NCBI GenBank assembly: GCA_014529385.2
Contig: CM043942.1
Coordinates: 33,523,969-33,587,968 of the forward strand
Direction: 5' to 3'
Length of the DNA stretch: 64,000 nucleotides
From: Adiantum capillus-veneris
Taxonomy: Eukaryota; Streptophyta; Polypodiopsida; Polypodiales; Pteridaceae
Every line of letters begins with the position of its first letter. The stretch's first letter is position 1. Made by a program: the position numbers and the translations under genes. Positions 42,236 to 54,159 of this stretch are shown piece by piece. The notes below the pieces were generated by a model, which was given only the letters and a program-made list of their open reading frames with translations, made no database searches and was not told where the DNA came from.

Positions 42236-42541
42236 GCAAATGTACAAAATTCTTTTGAATGACCCATGTTTTCGTCTTATAAGAATATTTCTATTTTAAT
42301 TGTGCACAAATTCAAATAGTATGCATGCTTAAAATCATGTTTGTGATGACGAAGTCTCTCAAAGACCAAGTAGAATTTGTCACTCTACTTTGGGAAAATG
42401 AAATGGACTAAAGAGTATATCTCCCAAGCACCAAATGGATTAGTCATCCATCTTGGAAAGATGTCGTAGGGTAAAAAGGGATCCTCTACTCCCTAAGTAA
42501 AATTGGTAATGTTATAAAATCTAATATCTAACCAACCCAAA
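42236..42541 (+). other. 3' untranslated stretch of element 6
   Basis: No gene. A clear polypurine tract next to the LTR is not seen; GTAGGGTAAAAAGGGA near 42467 is the best candidate but is 60 bp away. Confidence 0.5.
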
Positions 42542-44153
42542 TGATTTTCTCATATTAAACTGACCATTTACTATGGGAAAATAAACGGGAACAAGGGTTA
42601 AGATATAGACATGTGCTTATGAATCTATCTCAACACAGGGCCAATGGTAAAGGGGTCCAAATGAGAGATGGTCTATAAAAGAGCAAGGCTAACCAATGGA
42701 GCATAATACCTTAGGGTTAGCTTCATTGAAGACCTCCAATAATTAGTGTAAAAGTCCTTTGATCATAGGTAAGCTAGGGCTGGAGCTTGAGGTGGGAACC
42801 CGCCGGCCCAAGCTTAAGGTGCTTGAGGTGCTTGTCGTGCTTGATGACTAAGGTGCTTGACGTGCCTGACTGAGATGCTTGAGATGCTTGAGGTGCTTGA
42901 TGATTGAGATACTTGAGGTGCTTGTCATGCTTGAGATGCAAGGGATGTACTTGAGGTGAGAACCCAACCCAAGCTTGAGGGGCTTAAGGGCCAAGCTTGT
43001 GGTGAGAACCAGGCCCAAGGTTGAGGGGCTTGAAGTGGCACAAAAGTCAAAGCTAATCTCTACAAGGAGGGGGCGAGCCCTACAAGAGGGGGGATGAGAT
43101 ACACTCACACACACACACTCACACAAGGCATGCTTGGTACAAAGAAAGCAAAAGGGACACTTGTTAAGCACCTCCTCATGTTGCCCTCATGGTGTGCCTG
43201 AAACTTATTGGTTGGTCACCCAAGGGGTCAATGATAAATTAAAAGATTTGATTAATTATTTTTACATTTATCAAGTCCTCTCTCTCAAATGGGAAAGGGG
43301 AACACTTGTCCCAAGGCTACCATTGTTACTTGATTTACCTCCTGCTTGTGTTTGGCTAGGCATGGAGGGGTCCAATGAGGTTCAAGCATGAGCTACAAGG
43401 GGGGGTCGACCAAGGAAGCTAGGGGATTGCTTAGGGGGTATACTCTCCCATACACACTCACACACACACACACACACACACTCATTGTGTGAAGTGAAAA
43501 GTGCAAGAACTCCCTCTCCTTCTCCAAGCAAGTAGAGAGGTTGAGAGCCTACACCAACACTGCTATGAAATGCAAATCTAACCAAGAGCCATGCTTCAAT
43601 GCTTAAGCTTTCCATCTTCTCCATCTTCATTACTATGGTATTATATATGCTAGCAAGAAGAGTGATGATAAGTGAGGAACTAATTCTTTCTCCTATGAAA
43701 TGTTTCTTCTTCCTCTTCCCTACCCTCATTCCCTGCTAGCTCTCTCCACCTTCGAAGGTGTTTGAGGTCTTGGGACTGAGGCTCGGGATAGTTAATGCTT
43801 TCTACAAAGTTTATGTTATACTTGTGATGCATGAAGCTTTCGATCTTCATTGCATCACCTAGGTCATAAGGAACACAAAGATGTATTGTAACAAGTCTCT
43901 CTTGATGGGAGAAATCATAATACAAATGCCTATTGGAGGGGGGACCGGCTCCACATAAATCCGATCCTCAATTGTTGTCATGTTCTCTAAATTCTCTCTC
44001 TTGCAAAATTATTCTTCATGCCAAGTTTATTAAATGCTATGTTTATGTTGTTACCATCAATTACGTTCACTTGCTATGCTCACAAAGTAATTTCACAAAA
44101 AGTACTCTCTCTAATTTCCGCTACTCTCAAGTTAATAGGCCAATTTGGTTACA
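42542..44153 (+). repeat. 3' LTR of element 6
   Basis: About 1.61 kb, collinear with the 5' LTR. (CA)n tracts at about 43096-43125 and 43450-43482. Ends TTGGTTACA, followed by TTCAT. Confidence 0.82.
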
Positions 44154-44172
44154 TTCATTATTGAATGCTATA

Positions 44173-44173
<1 letters not shown>

Positions 44174-44265
<92 letters not shown>

Positions 44266-44274
44266 CAGAGAGAG
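44174..44274 (+). repeat. (AT)n(GA)n compound microsatellite
   Basis: AT units to 44225, then GA units with two CAGA interruptions. It begins 16 bp after the element 6 target duplication. Confidence 0.97.
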
Positions 44275-44748
44275 TCAATAGCCTTTCCCAAGTTTAGTTT
44301 AACCTCCTGGTTCCTACTTTGTGCCAACATAGAGAGAGATAGGGTCCATAGAGAGTGTGTCAACCACCTCTCCAAATAAATTTATACTATAGGTAATCAA
44401 GGGGTGTACTTATAAAAACTCTATTAGACTCCACCTATTTGAAGGTCTAGGTGAGAATTCAAGGGTTGTAAAGAGATCACCAAGTATCTACTAAGTTTCA
44501 AGAACATGCCACTTTTTTTCAAAGCTACATTCCAAATTGTTAGTTAAAGCTAGTTAATCCCTCAAAGAAAGTCACATCAAAATATATCTAAACTTTGGAA
44601 GGTCTAGATAGCCACTAGATAGATAGTCTAGCTAGCCATTAGAGGTTGCAAGAAGTTTGCTTGAAAAATACATACACTTAAGCACATCAATAAAACTTCA
44701 AATATGATACTTCACAAGGCCGTCACTAAATTGTCAATGTCGTCACTC

Positions 44749-44751
<3 letters not shown>
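44275..44751. other. Spacer without recognised gene
   Basis: AT-rich sequence. No reading frame resembles the missing C-terminal TPT exons. Confidence 0.5.

Positions 44752-44816
<65 letters not shown>
44752..44816 (+). repeat. (GA)n microsatellite
   Basis: About 32 GA units abutting the broken end of the TPT pseudogene. Confidence 0.97.
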
Positions 44817-44819
<3 letters not shown>

Positions 44820-44820
<1 letters not shown>

Positions 44821-46220
44821 CACAACAAAGGTGAAAGGAGTCAAAAATACCAATGGGAGCATTGAGAGGCATGCATAGTAGTTGACCCCCCACTAACTTT
44901 CCCTTCTTCATACCCTTTTTGGAAGTGATATTGTGAAATACTAATGCCAAATTGGTCCCATAAAACCTATGAATAGCATGCTCATGAACATTAGCAATCA
45001 CCCGGTTAAACTAAGCATCTACAAAAGCTTGATGTCTTTCTCATTTGACAACATGAGGAAGTCATTTGCCTCTTTCAAATGTGAGTTGGACAATATTGGT
45101 CATATTGAAGTTAAGTTCTGTTAAAGCCGCAAGACCACAACCTCCAGTAATGGGAATCAAAGATAGATACACTAGAATAGGAAAGTGTTCGCCAAGCAAG
45201 AAGCATGAAAACAACATATGGAAGGCAAACTCCACACTTTTTATGATATTGTCAATGGAACATCTACCTTCGCCATGCTTAGAGTGGAAACAACATGGCC
45301 AATTGTGTGCGCCAATGCAACCTGTCGACAAAGGTTGGCCCAAAGAGCTATAAGTGAAAATAGACTAATTCTTAAAGATTTTAATATTCTTCAGAAACCC
45401 ATACTAACTCTTCATAACCCAAAGACATTTCTATGATCATTCATATTTTTTCACTTAGATGTGATTGTTCACGGCTTGCTATATAGTTACACCACACAAT
45501 TATTCTGGCGTAAAATTATGAAATAATCCAAGCCAAAAGCCTTTGACACGACTAAAAACTTCCTTGTAACTTCAAAGCACCTATTTTGAAGTTTAAAAGT
45601 GATGTAAAGCCTAGACTATTATGTTTCAAAGCATCCTCTTTACTCCCCTCAACAATAAGAATTTATGCACACACATGAACCGTAGACCACTACAAATCTA
45701 AACATTGATGTGATCCAAGCTAATACACTCTATATAATTGACAAGCACCCACCCTCAAAAAAGTAATGTTAGCACAAATTCCTTGATCTCTATAGCTTCT
45801 TTCCATAGCTCTAAATACAGTTGCATCCACACATCCATAGGAAATACATAACACACCTTATGATCAAAACATATTGATTGGAAGAATCCTATATTTAGCA
45901 CTTTCATCCGAAACATCTTCTTCGTCTTCCTTCTGCATTTTAGCACATGGTCAACCGTGGTATCTTTGATCTCCTCCATACAAGAGCAAGAATTTTCCAA
46001 AATTCATTGCCAACATCAAGAGTTTTGACAAAGACTTGTTGCCCACGAGGCAAGCATGATTGCAGAGCCGACGGCAAGCGAGAGTGTTGACAGAAGCCAT
46101 GGTAAGGAAAAGCAATCACCACCTTCTTGTTATATATATTGAAGGCCGCATTCAATGCCCACCATGTTGCAAAATAGATACCATTCTTCACCCTTTGTTT
46201 TCCTTCTTGATCGGACCCGC
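44820..46220 (-). pseudogene. TPT: Chloroplast triose-phosphate/phosphate translocator pseudogene with introns
   Basis: Minus-strand exon A (about 46215-45982) encodes VKNGIYFATWWALNAAFNIY and, after a frameshift, LLSTLSLAVGSAIMLASWAT and EFWKILAL before a GTATGG donor. Exon B (45321 to about 45100) follows a GTCGACAG acceptor: VALAHTIGHVVSTLSMAKVD, a frameshift, then CFLLGEHFP, VYLSLIPITGGCGLAALTEL and NFNMT. Exon C (about 44975-44821) has NLALVFHNITSKKGMKKGKL and stops at (GA)n. These are signature segments of the plastid inner-envelope translocator that exchanges triose phosphate for phosphate. Retained splice sites show a DNA-level duplicate, not a retrocopy. Transit peptide and C-terminal helices are absent. 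Confidence 0.85.
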
Positions 46221-46221
46221 T

Positions 46222-47014
46222 CTTTGGCATCAGTAATAGTTTCAAATGACCATTCAAAAAATGCATATGAGTTCCCCGCTTTATAAGCTTTTGCACATGT
46301 TTTGAAGATTTTTTAATGTGAAGTGCCAAGCATGTTCTCACAAGAGATCACACCCTTGCATGACATCAGGTGCTAGAAAAGATTTGCGAGCCAAGTTACA
46401 CAAACTTTGATCCACAACAATACACATGTTTCTAAGCAAGGGCTTCGATAACAAGTTAGATTGAGGAGTAATTTGGGTTGAGGTCAAGATTTTCCATGGG
46501 CTGAAAATGATCCATTTGAATTGAGTGTCTCCCCCATCGTTATAGTATAGCTTGCCTTGACAACTTTCTGTTTCATATCAAAAGAGATGTGTATGTAAGA
46601 CAGCTTTGCAACTTACTTGCATAAAGAAGTTACATGGAAAATGGCATAAAAAGAACATTTAAATACAAGATGCAAATCATAAAGGCATGAGTTACAACTA
46701 AATGTTTTTTGAGCATTGATAGTAGAGAAACCTCCAAATTCTTTCACAGACATAGTCGCAATAATTTACCTAGCCACAAATACCAAGCCAACAGAGTCAC
46801 TTATAAAAAAAACAGACCACAACCAAAATTCTTCTTTCAAGAGTGCGATCAAAGAGAGAAAAAAATTTCAAACATAGCAAAAAACAAAGGGATCACAATT
46901 AGGATGTTGCTGCATCATGAAGGACCCAAGTTACAACATGTATCAAAGCCCTCGACAATCTATTTCATCGTGAACTGTTTCCCCATATCAAATTTCCTTG
47001 TAATGGAACACACC
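46222..47014. other. Spacer without recognised gene
   Basis: Contains open frames of about 100 codons on the plus strand (46709 onward) with basic, low-similarity content. Nothing supports them as genes. Confidence 0.5.
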
Positions 47015-47019
47015 TTCAG

Positions 47020-47330
47020 ATGCAAGCATAAGTAGCTGCATTCAACGAAAGACCCTCACTGCATACATTGAAGACAATCAAATGCTTCTCTAGCCTCTGA
47101 CTGCTTTGAATATACCCTACAACCAATGCATTCCAAGAGCTTGTATTTCCAATCTCATTAGCACTTTTCGTGATTTCAAGAGCAGACCACATTTAACATA
47201 CATGTCAACCAAGGCAGTGCCTAAAACGACATCCTTACCCAACAAGCAATGGCGAATAGTTTCATCATGAATATTTTTGCCCCTACTAACTACACAACCG
47301 AGAGCGTAGAGGGCCTGCGAAGATACACAA
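47020..47330 (-). pseudogene. Pentatricopeptide repeat (PPR) protein fragment
   Basis: The minus strand reads ALGCVVSRGKNIHDETIRHC, then KDVVLGTALVDMYVKCGLLL, and after a one-base shift SSWNALVVGYIQSSQ, HLIVFNVCSEGLSLNAATYA. This is the characteristic string of PLS-class plant PPR proteins (repeat ending in AxVDMYxKCG, then SWNALIxGY and EGLxPNxxTY). Such proteins bind organellar RNA for editing or processing. Only about 1.5 to 2 repeats remain, with a frameshift near 47122. A CTTCGCAG just upstream resembles a splice acceptor, but nothing further is recognised. It is likely a dispersed gene fragment. Confidence 0.8.
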
Positions 47331-47410
47331 AACAACACGCTACAAGCGATAAATGAACATATCTTGCATACCTCACGTACCACACATACTCATAATTGAA
47401 GCTCCACACG

Positions 47411-47441
47411 ATGTGTGTGTATGTGTGTGTGTGTGAGAGAG

Positions 47442-47514
<73 letters not shown>
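47411..47514 (+). repeat. (GT)n(GA)n compound microsatellite
   Basis: GTGT tract, GAGA, GTGT, then an uninterrupted GA run. Confidence 0.97.
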
Positions 47515-47517
<3 letters not shown>

Positions 47518-49566
47518 AGAGCATGTGCAAGTGCACCTCCTAGAGTGGAGTGCTACACCGGAATGACAAGAGAGTAGAGATGATAGAGGAGAAGAAAGAC
47601 ACATGCACTGGGTGCAATCTCCCCTGTGCAAGAGTGAGCATTTTCCTCTTGCACACATTTATTTATAGATTTCTTGAATGCTCAAACAAAGATACAAATT
47701 GTTCACTCGGACATAATAATGACCCTAGCTCATAAATAGAACTTAATGAAATGTCCATAAATGTGATATCCTTTCTTGTAGCCCATAGCTCACTCATGCT
47801 CTTACCACCTGCTAGCTACAATAAATAAGTCTCAATTTTCATTACGTACCTCTCTGTTAGGAAGTAACTGGCCTCCGCTTACTAAATTAAGAATATTGCA
47901 AACTTGTCAAAAACAATGGTCAAATTGTGTATAAGAAATAGAATATATCAAAATAGATTTTGTGATTGGTGTTGCCTAAATTGGCAAATCGATACCAATC
48001 AAACGTTGTCGAGAAGTTTGCGGTCTTGCCAGGAAAGAGGGCTTTTGGCTGTGAGAGTTTATGAGAGAACTCCAAAAACTATATAAAGGAGTTATACCAT
48101 AGATGCTATGAAGTCTAGGGTTTGGGAGGAAGTGCAATCAAAGATGCCCCACTCTTTATCTCTTGCATTCACACACACAAAGAAAGAATACAAAAGAGCA
48201 TCAAAACAACACAAAGATAAAAACATCAAGGCTATGGTCGTATTCTATCATGGGTAATATGAAAGGGTTAACAGATGAGTTAATGGCATTCAATCTTTGC
48301 CGACCAAACATGCTACAAATTGTTCTTTGGGATTGTAATTTTATGCTTACCATAATATATATGTTTGGTCAAGTGATTGGGATTAATTTTGTGTACAAAT
48401 CCTCTTGGTTCATAGCAAGATAACTATACTTATGTAAAAAAAAAACTTATAGTCTATAAGGGGTAGTATGATGGGATCCGATGAAAAAAGTATTTCATTG
48501 AGCTTTTCTGGACCAAAGAGAAACACTATACATTGTTGAAAGTATACCTTATGACTAATCCATATGTTAATTGTAATAGATCACACAGAATGGAAGCGAT
48601 AAAAATTTGCATCATGTGGATTATTCATCTATGATAACTCTAGTATGTGCAAAATGTAGATATGAGAGAAATGAAAAGAAAAGAAGTTTCCCTCCCAAGC
48701 CCTACTCTTATCTGTGGACAATAAGGATACTTCGGGGAGAGTTGTACTTGTAGCAGAGAGAGGTATACCTTGTGCACTAGTATTTTTTCACAAGAAGGTT
48801 GTTGATAGAGCGTTGTTGCTTGCATTCCTTCAAAAGAAACAATTAGGACACAAGAGAGATGGAGATAGGAGTAAAGGTAGAAGTAGTAGAACACATGGAG
48901 ATATAGATTAGTCTTGGAGATGAAAAACAAAAAATCAATAAAATAACAAAGAAAAAAACACCTTACTTATCAACCCCTTCAAGAGTTTTTGCCAATTTGA
49001 TGAAGATGGCAAGAGATAGAAGACTTTGGCCTTGATTATTTAGAGTTGATGTTTACAAGTTTAGCTAGCCTTCCTCAAAGGCAAGTGTAGGGCTAAAGGC
49101 TAATTTGACATGAATCCTCTCACTCCTTCTTGAATGAATTTCAAGAAAGAAGAGGGTCCTTTTTATAGGTGAAGGTGAATCTTGATTAGGATGGGATTAA
49201 GTGCTAATTGCAATTAATCTTTTCAAAGATGATGGTGCACTGATGATGAAGCCTTCTCTCCACCACCTTGGTTTTTTGCATGATGCCCAAGCGATGACTA
49301 GGCCTAAAAGATGCCCCTAGCTATGTGGGTGGTTACCTTAGCTAGGATCCAAGTAGGTGATAATTGCTAAGTGATAATGTACAAGGGTAGAAAAAGTTGT
49401 GATGTTGTTAACAAGGTTAGAAAAAGTTAGTAGTGTTGATTTTGAGTGTGTGTGAGTGTTTTAGATCCATAAGTGACCCCATTTAAGCCCCTTGGGTCAT
49501 ACTTATTGGTCATAGGGTCATTTTTTGGTACTAAAAATAGAGGAGAGAAATGGTTACCTCAAAAAG

Positions 49567-49569
<3 letters not shown>
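47515..49569. other. Gene-poor spacer
   Basis: About 2 kb of AT-rich sequence with only short frames in all phases. No transposon domain or exon pattern is recognised. Confidence 0.55.

Positions 49570-49610
<41 letters not shown>
49570..49610 (+). repeat. (GA)n microsatellite
   Basis: About 20 units. Confidence 0.95.
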
Positions 49611-49613
<3 letters not shown>

Positions 49614-50254
49614 AATTTGAAATCTTCTTTGGCTCTTGTGGAGAGGACTTATGTGTCTTCCCCTAGGTCCCATAGCCCTTCCTTTTGCATGTAGTCCACA
49701 CCTCCACATGGCTTATTAGGCCCTATTTTCTTGAGTCATCACCCACTTGTACATTGAATAATATTTTCAATGTCTTCTAGTGCTTCCACCTTGGCAAATA
49801 TAATCATTCCATATCCCCATAATTCAAAGGTGAGGACAAGTGTGTGTCCTCTTCCTCTCAAGTTTTCTTTGAATTATAGAGATGGCCCTTGAAGCCTTGT
49901 CCACTTCTCCTAGAGTAGATTCCTCTTCTTTTAGGTATATAAAAATAAAATCCTATTAGTAGAAATATGAAAAAAATATGAAAAACATATGAAATGTATT
50001 TATATTAAGAATTACATTAGCTATAGTATCTATCTAGAGTATGAGATAACAATGAGATGGTAGAATGAAAGCACCAACTCTTTTTTCCCACTAGCGAGAA
50101 GGTAAAAATATGTTACCCTTAAGATAAATACTAGGATGTGGTAGAAAGCTTATACTTATACTTAGAAATGCATATGTACATTATGGAAAATATTCTCATG
50201 CATCTAAAAGTCAAGAATTAATCTCTTAGCACTCGTTCCCACTATATACATGCC
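49611..50254. other. Gene-poor spacer
   Basis: AT-rich, no recognised feature. Confidence 0.5.
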
Positions 50255-50475
50255 ACAACACGACAAGGTGCTGCCTAAATTAACGAATCTACACTTGTGC
50301 TGCCTAAACCGACGGACCGCACTGAGATTTTTTAAAGTAGTGATTCTATTGTTTTTTGGTGTGCTACCTAAATGGACAAATCTTCATCGATAACTAGTGT
50401 TGCCCAAATTGACAAATTTACACTAGGATGATGAGCATTTGCACACTGCTTAAAGTGGCGAATCTACATGCATGT
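50255..50475 (+). repeat. Degenerate spaced repeat, GCTGCCTAAATTGACGAATC type
   Basis: Five diverged copies near 50261, 50298, 50362, 50400 and 50447 share (C/T)TGCCTAAA-TGACGAATCTACA. Spacing is 37-64 bp. Related strings occur near 47974 and 52168. Confidence 0.6.
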
Positions 50476-50683
50476 GATCAATGGACTAGGCAAGACATAA
50501 AAGACAACACATATATTATCTGTTGGAGCAAAACAAAATAGGCTTAAATAGTAAAGTATGCCCAAATTGTTGTTGACCATTCCAAATTGCCTGAGCTCAT
50601 GTAAGTGGCTGCTTCACTTAATGATGCCAATAGTAGTTCCATTGAATGCAAGTAGAATGACGATGATGGAATCGGTTGATTTC

Positions 50684-50950
50684 TGTGCACTCCTTGCCGC
50701 ACTGTCAAAGCAAGGGACTTGCCGATACACCGTGTGCGAGCCGCAGACGGCTCCAAGCACACAACAAGCCTAAACTAGCAAGCTCAAGAGAGCAAAGGGT
50801 GTGTCACTCACCGCTCTACGCTTGCCTTCGTGGTGGATTCCTCGCCGCGATGAAGAAGAAGTTGCAGTCGTGCCGCGCTCAACCGCTTCGCCGCCGTCGT
50901 GCCTTCGTAATGCTCGATCGCACACACACTCTCCCTCTCCCTCTCTCTCT

Positions 50951-51005
<55 letters not shown>

Positions 51006-51300
51006 GGAGGTGAAGAAGAAGAAGATGGAGATGGAGCAAGAGCACTCTTCTATTGCACAAATGAGAGAATGAGTGAATTTTAGGTTTAGTTGGCTTTTAT
51101 ATGAGCTCACCCCATTCACACTTGGGCGCCCATGCTTAGCCAACTAATCCCTTGAATGTCCCAGTTAGAGTGCACCTCTCATCGGCGATCACTCTTACCC
51201 TTTTCTTATCGGTCCGACAAGCCCGGTACCTGACTCTACCAAATACATAATACACGTTCGTCGTAGGTGATGGGGTGTCCGTGAGCCCTGAGGGTTAACA
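50684..51300 (-). repeat. 3' LTR of element 7
   Basis: 617 bp. On the minus strand it starts TGTTAACCCTCA and ends AGTGCACA. It contains (CA)n at 50951-51004, much longer than in the other LTR. Confidence 0.93.
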
Positions 51301-51312
51301 TGCCCCCCTTCC
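51301..51312 (-). other. Polypurine tract of element 7
   Basis: The reverse complement reads GGAAGGGGGGCA, directly at the LTR. Confidence 0.85.
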
Positions 51313-52935
51313 TGATGTAGATTCCGTCCTCGGAAGCTATTGAGTTGAAGCTGGTTCGTCGAGGTGGAAGAGCATTTGAGATGAATGTCCTTAGCCTTCT
51401 TCAGTCACTGCAAAATCAAACAACATTGGCACAGTAATTGCATTCTCTTAAAAAGCATATGCAGTTTTAGGTAGACAAATTGATTGGTCAAAGAATTTCA
51501 AACAATTTGTTAGCAATGAACATTAAATTGCAATGTAATCAAATGCATAAACAGATGTAAAGGTAAAAAATTAAACAAGTCTGGGGTCGCTAATTTGACG
51601 ATCGAAAGGCACTAGAGATCGAATATTAATACCATGGGTAAGCTTCTTAATTATCTGTGGTCAATTAAGTTGTTTAATCGCGAGAGCCAAGTATTCATGT
51701 TCGAGGGCTGACTAGAGGCTATATCTAGAAGACCTTGTAGTTAAGCTACCATAAAAGGAATTTCTCATGAAATCAGCGCCTGACTGATTACCTTTTCGTT
51801 GACCCCCCAAAGTCTTTTCACATTGATTCAATTTTGATGTGTGTGCTTATTTTGTATGCCTTGGGTTTTTTGCTTTTCAAGGAAAAGCGCCCACACTGGG
51901 AACCTCTAGGGCTCTAGTACCATAGGCGATACATGTGAGTGAAGTACCAATTTAAGCAGGGATTTCTCTTCCAGCTTAAAATTTTACATTGTGGCACTTT
52001 GATTTTTTGTTTGTTCATTTTCATCATTTAAATTTTGTAACTTTGGGGGGTCATATAACATTGTTACCCTCCCCAGGCTCATCACATTAGTAAACTCCCT
52101 TTATAATACTTAAGCTAAAGGTCAATAGGGTTAAGCCCACTAGAAAGCCCTAGTACATTTCACACAATGCTGCCTAAATCGGATTAAGAACCTAAGTAAC
52201 CATTGCTTATTAGGAAGACATTCCCCATGGGGTGAAGAGAAGATTTCTAATACCTAGCTTGGTCAAACTAGCTTAGTCGGACTGCTTGATTTTTACACCT
52301 AGACAAGTGATTATGACAAAACATTACATTGAATTAAATGTTTGATAGTAAGCAAATGTGGTGAATATTATGCTACCAATCACAATCAAAGCAGACAAAC
52401 ATGGATGCAAAAAGATAAGGGCAATGCTAATGGACATAAAACACCTGTTTGTGTTGATGGTCGCGCTTGATTTGAAGTGTGAGTCGAGATAAAGATTCCA
52501 TGAAGGTCCAAATCCTATCAATAGCAACACGCTCCTGTACACACTAGGAAACAAAAGGAATACCTCCAGGAGGCACATTAGTGGGAAAAGAGAACTTTGC
52601 TAATCTCTCAACTCTAAAACAGAAACATTCCTATCGTACTAATCTTACCTACCCTCCATCACTCAAGTGATGAGGATCAAAGGTGTTTTATGGCATAGGT
52701 TTCTGTTTCACTGTACCAGATATGACATGTGTAGGTCTGAGTCAATGTTTTGACTTTTAATGTGCATACTCGTTTGCTAATTGCTCTTGCTCTTTATTTT
52801 TTTTGTTTTTTGTGAGTATAAAGCTTTATATGTACATTCCCTAAGATCGGAGATTAAGAGGTCAGGGAAAAAGGTTGAGAGGGAAGCAAGTGAATGATGG
52901 ATGTCCACAAACACTCCCCCCTTCCTTGGGGTAGA
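51313..52935 (-). other. Non-coding distal interior of element 7
   Basis: AT-rich with short frames only. No retrotransposon domain is readable on either strand. Confidence 0.65.
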
Positions 52936-54159
52936 TCATACCATTTGAAATGAGCTTGTCACCCTTTGAAACCAATTGTTCCAGTTGGTAATAGGTGAGG
53001 ATTTTTGCCAGTAGTTTTCTATTACCCTAGGCGCCTCGTCGAGTTGCAAGGGTGGTAAGGTACTCTCCCAGGATCGAAATTGAAGTGGTTCATCAGGTGA
53101 TTCTTGAACACTGGGAGGTGTGGATTCTTTTGTAGCTTCATGGAGGTCCAGTACTATAGATGGAGGCTGTGTAGAAGCTTTTACCTCTATGGATGTATTA
53201 CATGAGGAGCTAGAAGCTTCATTTGCTTTTCCTGTTTCTGAGCTAGGTGGAACAAATCGTTCTTTCTTTGGTACCCAAACTAGCTCGGGAGCGGGTGTGT
53301 AGCATTCTGTGATTTTTTTCTTTCCACGATCATTGATCCGTTTTGGAGCTACGGGATTGGGCTCACTTGGGTCAGGTGATAGGTAAGAGCACAATCTACG
53401 TTTTGGCACCTAGATTTGATCATTTCCTTGATAGTAGCCTTGGGCTTCCAATAGTCGTTTAGGGATCCATCGCAACATTTGCTTACTTTTCTTGGAGCGA
53501 GTGGTACGTTTCTTACAAGGCTTCTGTTTTTTAGCACTAGCTATGGTCACTAAAGAAGCTTTAGGGACCCACTTGTATGTTTTCTTCGTTACATTAGGAT
53601 GAGTCTTGTCGGAAGCGATATGCATTGCTTGTAGCATATTTAAGGGTACAGGCATTTCATCCCCCTCAGGTGTTACCCAGGTCGTCCCCCTATTTCCCCA
53701 AGTGTCTATGGTTGCTGCTAGGTGGACCCAATCCACATTGTCCGACGCAGTCATCCCAGGTAGGATATCCATATGGACACTCTTTGGGGGTGTGGGGTCC
53801 ACGTGCGATGTGAAAGGAGAGTCCATTTCCCCACCCCCTTCGTGTGCTTCATTTGCATCAGGTTCCGAGCGAGTAGCTCTACCTAATGTTTCCATGAAAC
53901 GGCTAAACATACTAGTACTAGGCTGTGGAGCTTCGGGAGGTGCATGGCCTTCTCTCTCAGTGTTTTGGGTAGGGTATGCTTCCATGATTTCTGAGTCGGA
54001 GGAGGAATCACTAGCGGCTATTTTAGGGTCTTGGGTGGCACTACCTTGTGTCCCCGCTGAGGGTCTAGAGCCTATCGTGGATGGGTAATGGGTGTCCGTA
54101 TGAACAGAGGCACTACCAATGTGATCGTGCTCTAACACTCGTCCAGAGCGTAGGTTCAT
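52936..54159 (-). pseudogene. Unrecognised protein of element 7 with one in-frame TAG
   Basis: The minus-strand ATG at 54159 starts MNLRSGRVLEHDHIG, an opening resembling gag proteins of plant Gypsy elements. After 249 codons a TAG (53410-53412, context ATC TAG GTG) interrupts. The same frame continues 157 codons to 52936. The composition is Ser/Thr/Pro/Glu-rich and probably disordered in the first half. It then becomes basic (KKQKPCKKRTTRSKKSK), with three W-(V/I)-P-K motifs (YKWVPK, LRWIPK, LVWVPK) and a Trp-rich end (WNNWFQRV). No gag core, zinc knuckle or enzyme motif. The basic region could bind nucleic acid, but that is inference. Without the stop the product is about 406 residues. Confidence 0.7.

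Larger units (their letters stand above)
35591..44153 (+). mobile_element. Element 6: large chromodomain Ty3/Gypsy element, decayed, 8.6 kb
   Basis: LTRs at 35591-37181 and about 42542-44153, a primer-binding site (37183-37194), gag, protease, RT, RNase H, integrase and chromodomain-like tail in order, with TTCAT at 35586-35590 and 44154-44158. The left end is supported by the target duplication. The start of the 3' LTR is less sure because the first 15-20 bp differ between copies. Many stops and frameshifts. It is a different family from elements 1, 3, 4 and 5: much longer LTRs, distinct sequence and a full-length integrase spacing. Confidence 0.88.

Noticed and set aside
43141-44375. Short minus-strand frames containing Ser-Leu or Tyr-Ile repeats
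   Set aside because: They are translations of (GA)n and (AT)n microsatellites and LTR sequence of element 6.
46709-47035. Plus-strand frame of 108 codons
   Set aside because: No homology, no splice context, composition like random AT-rich sequence; partly antisense to the PPR fragment.
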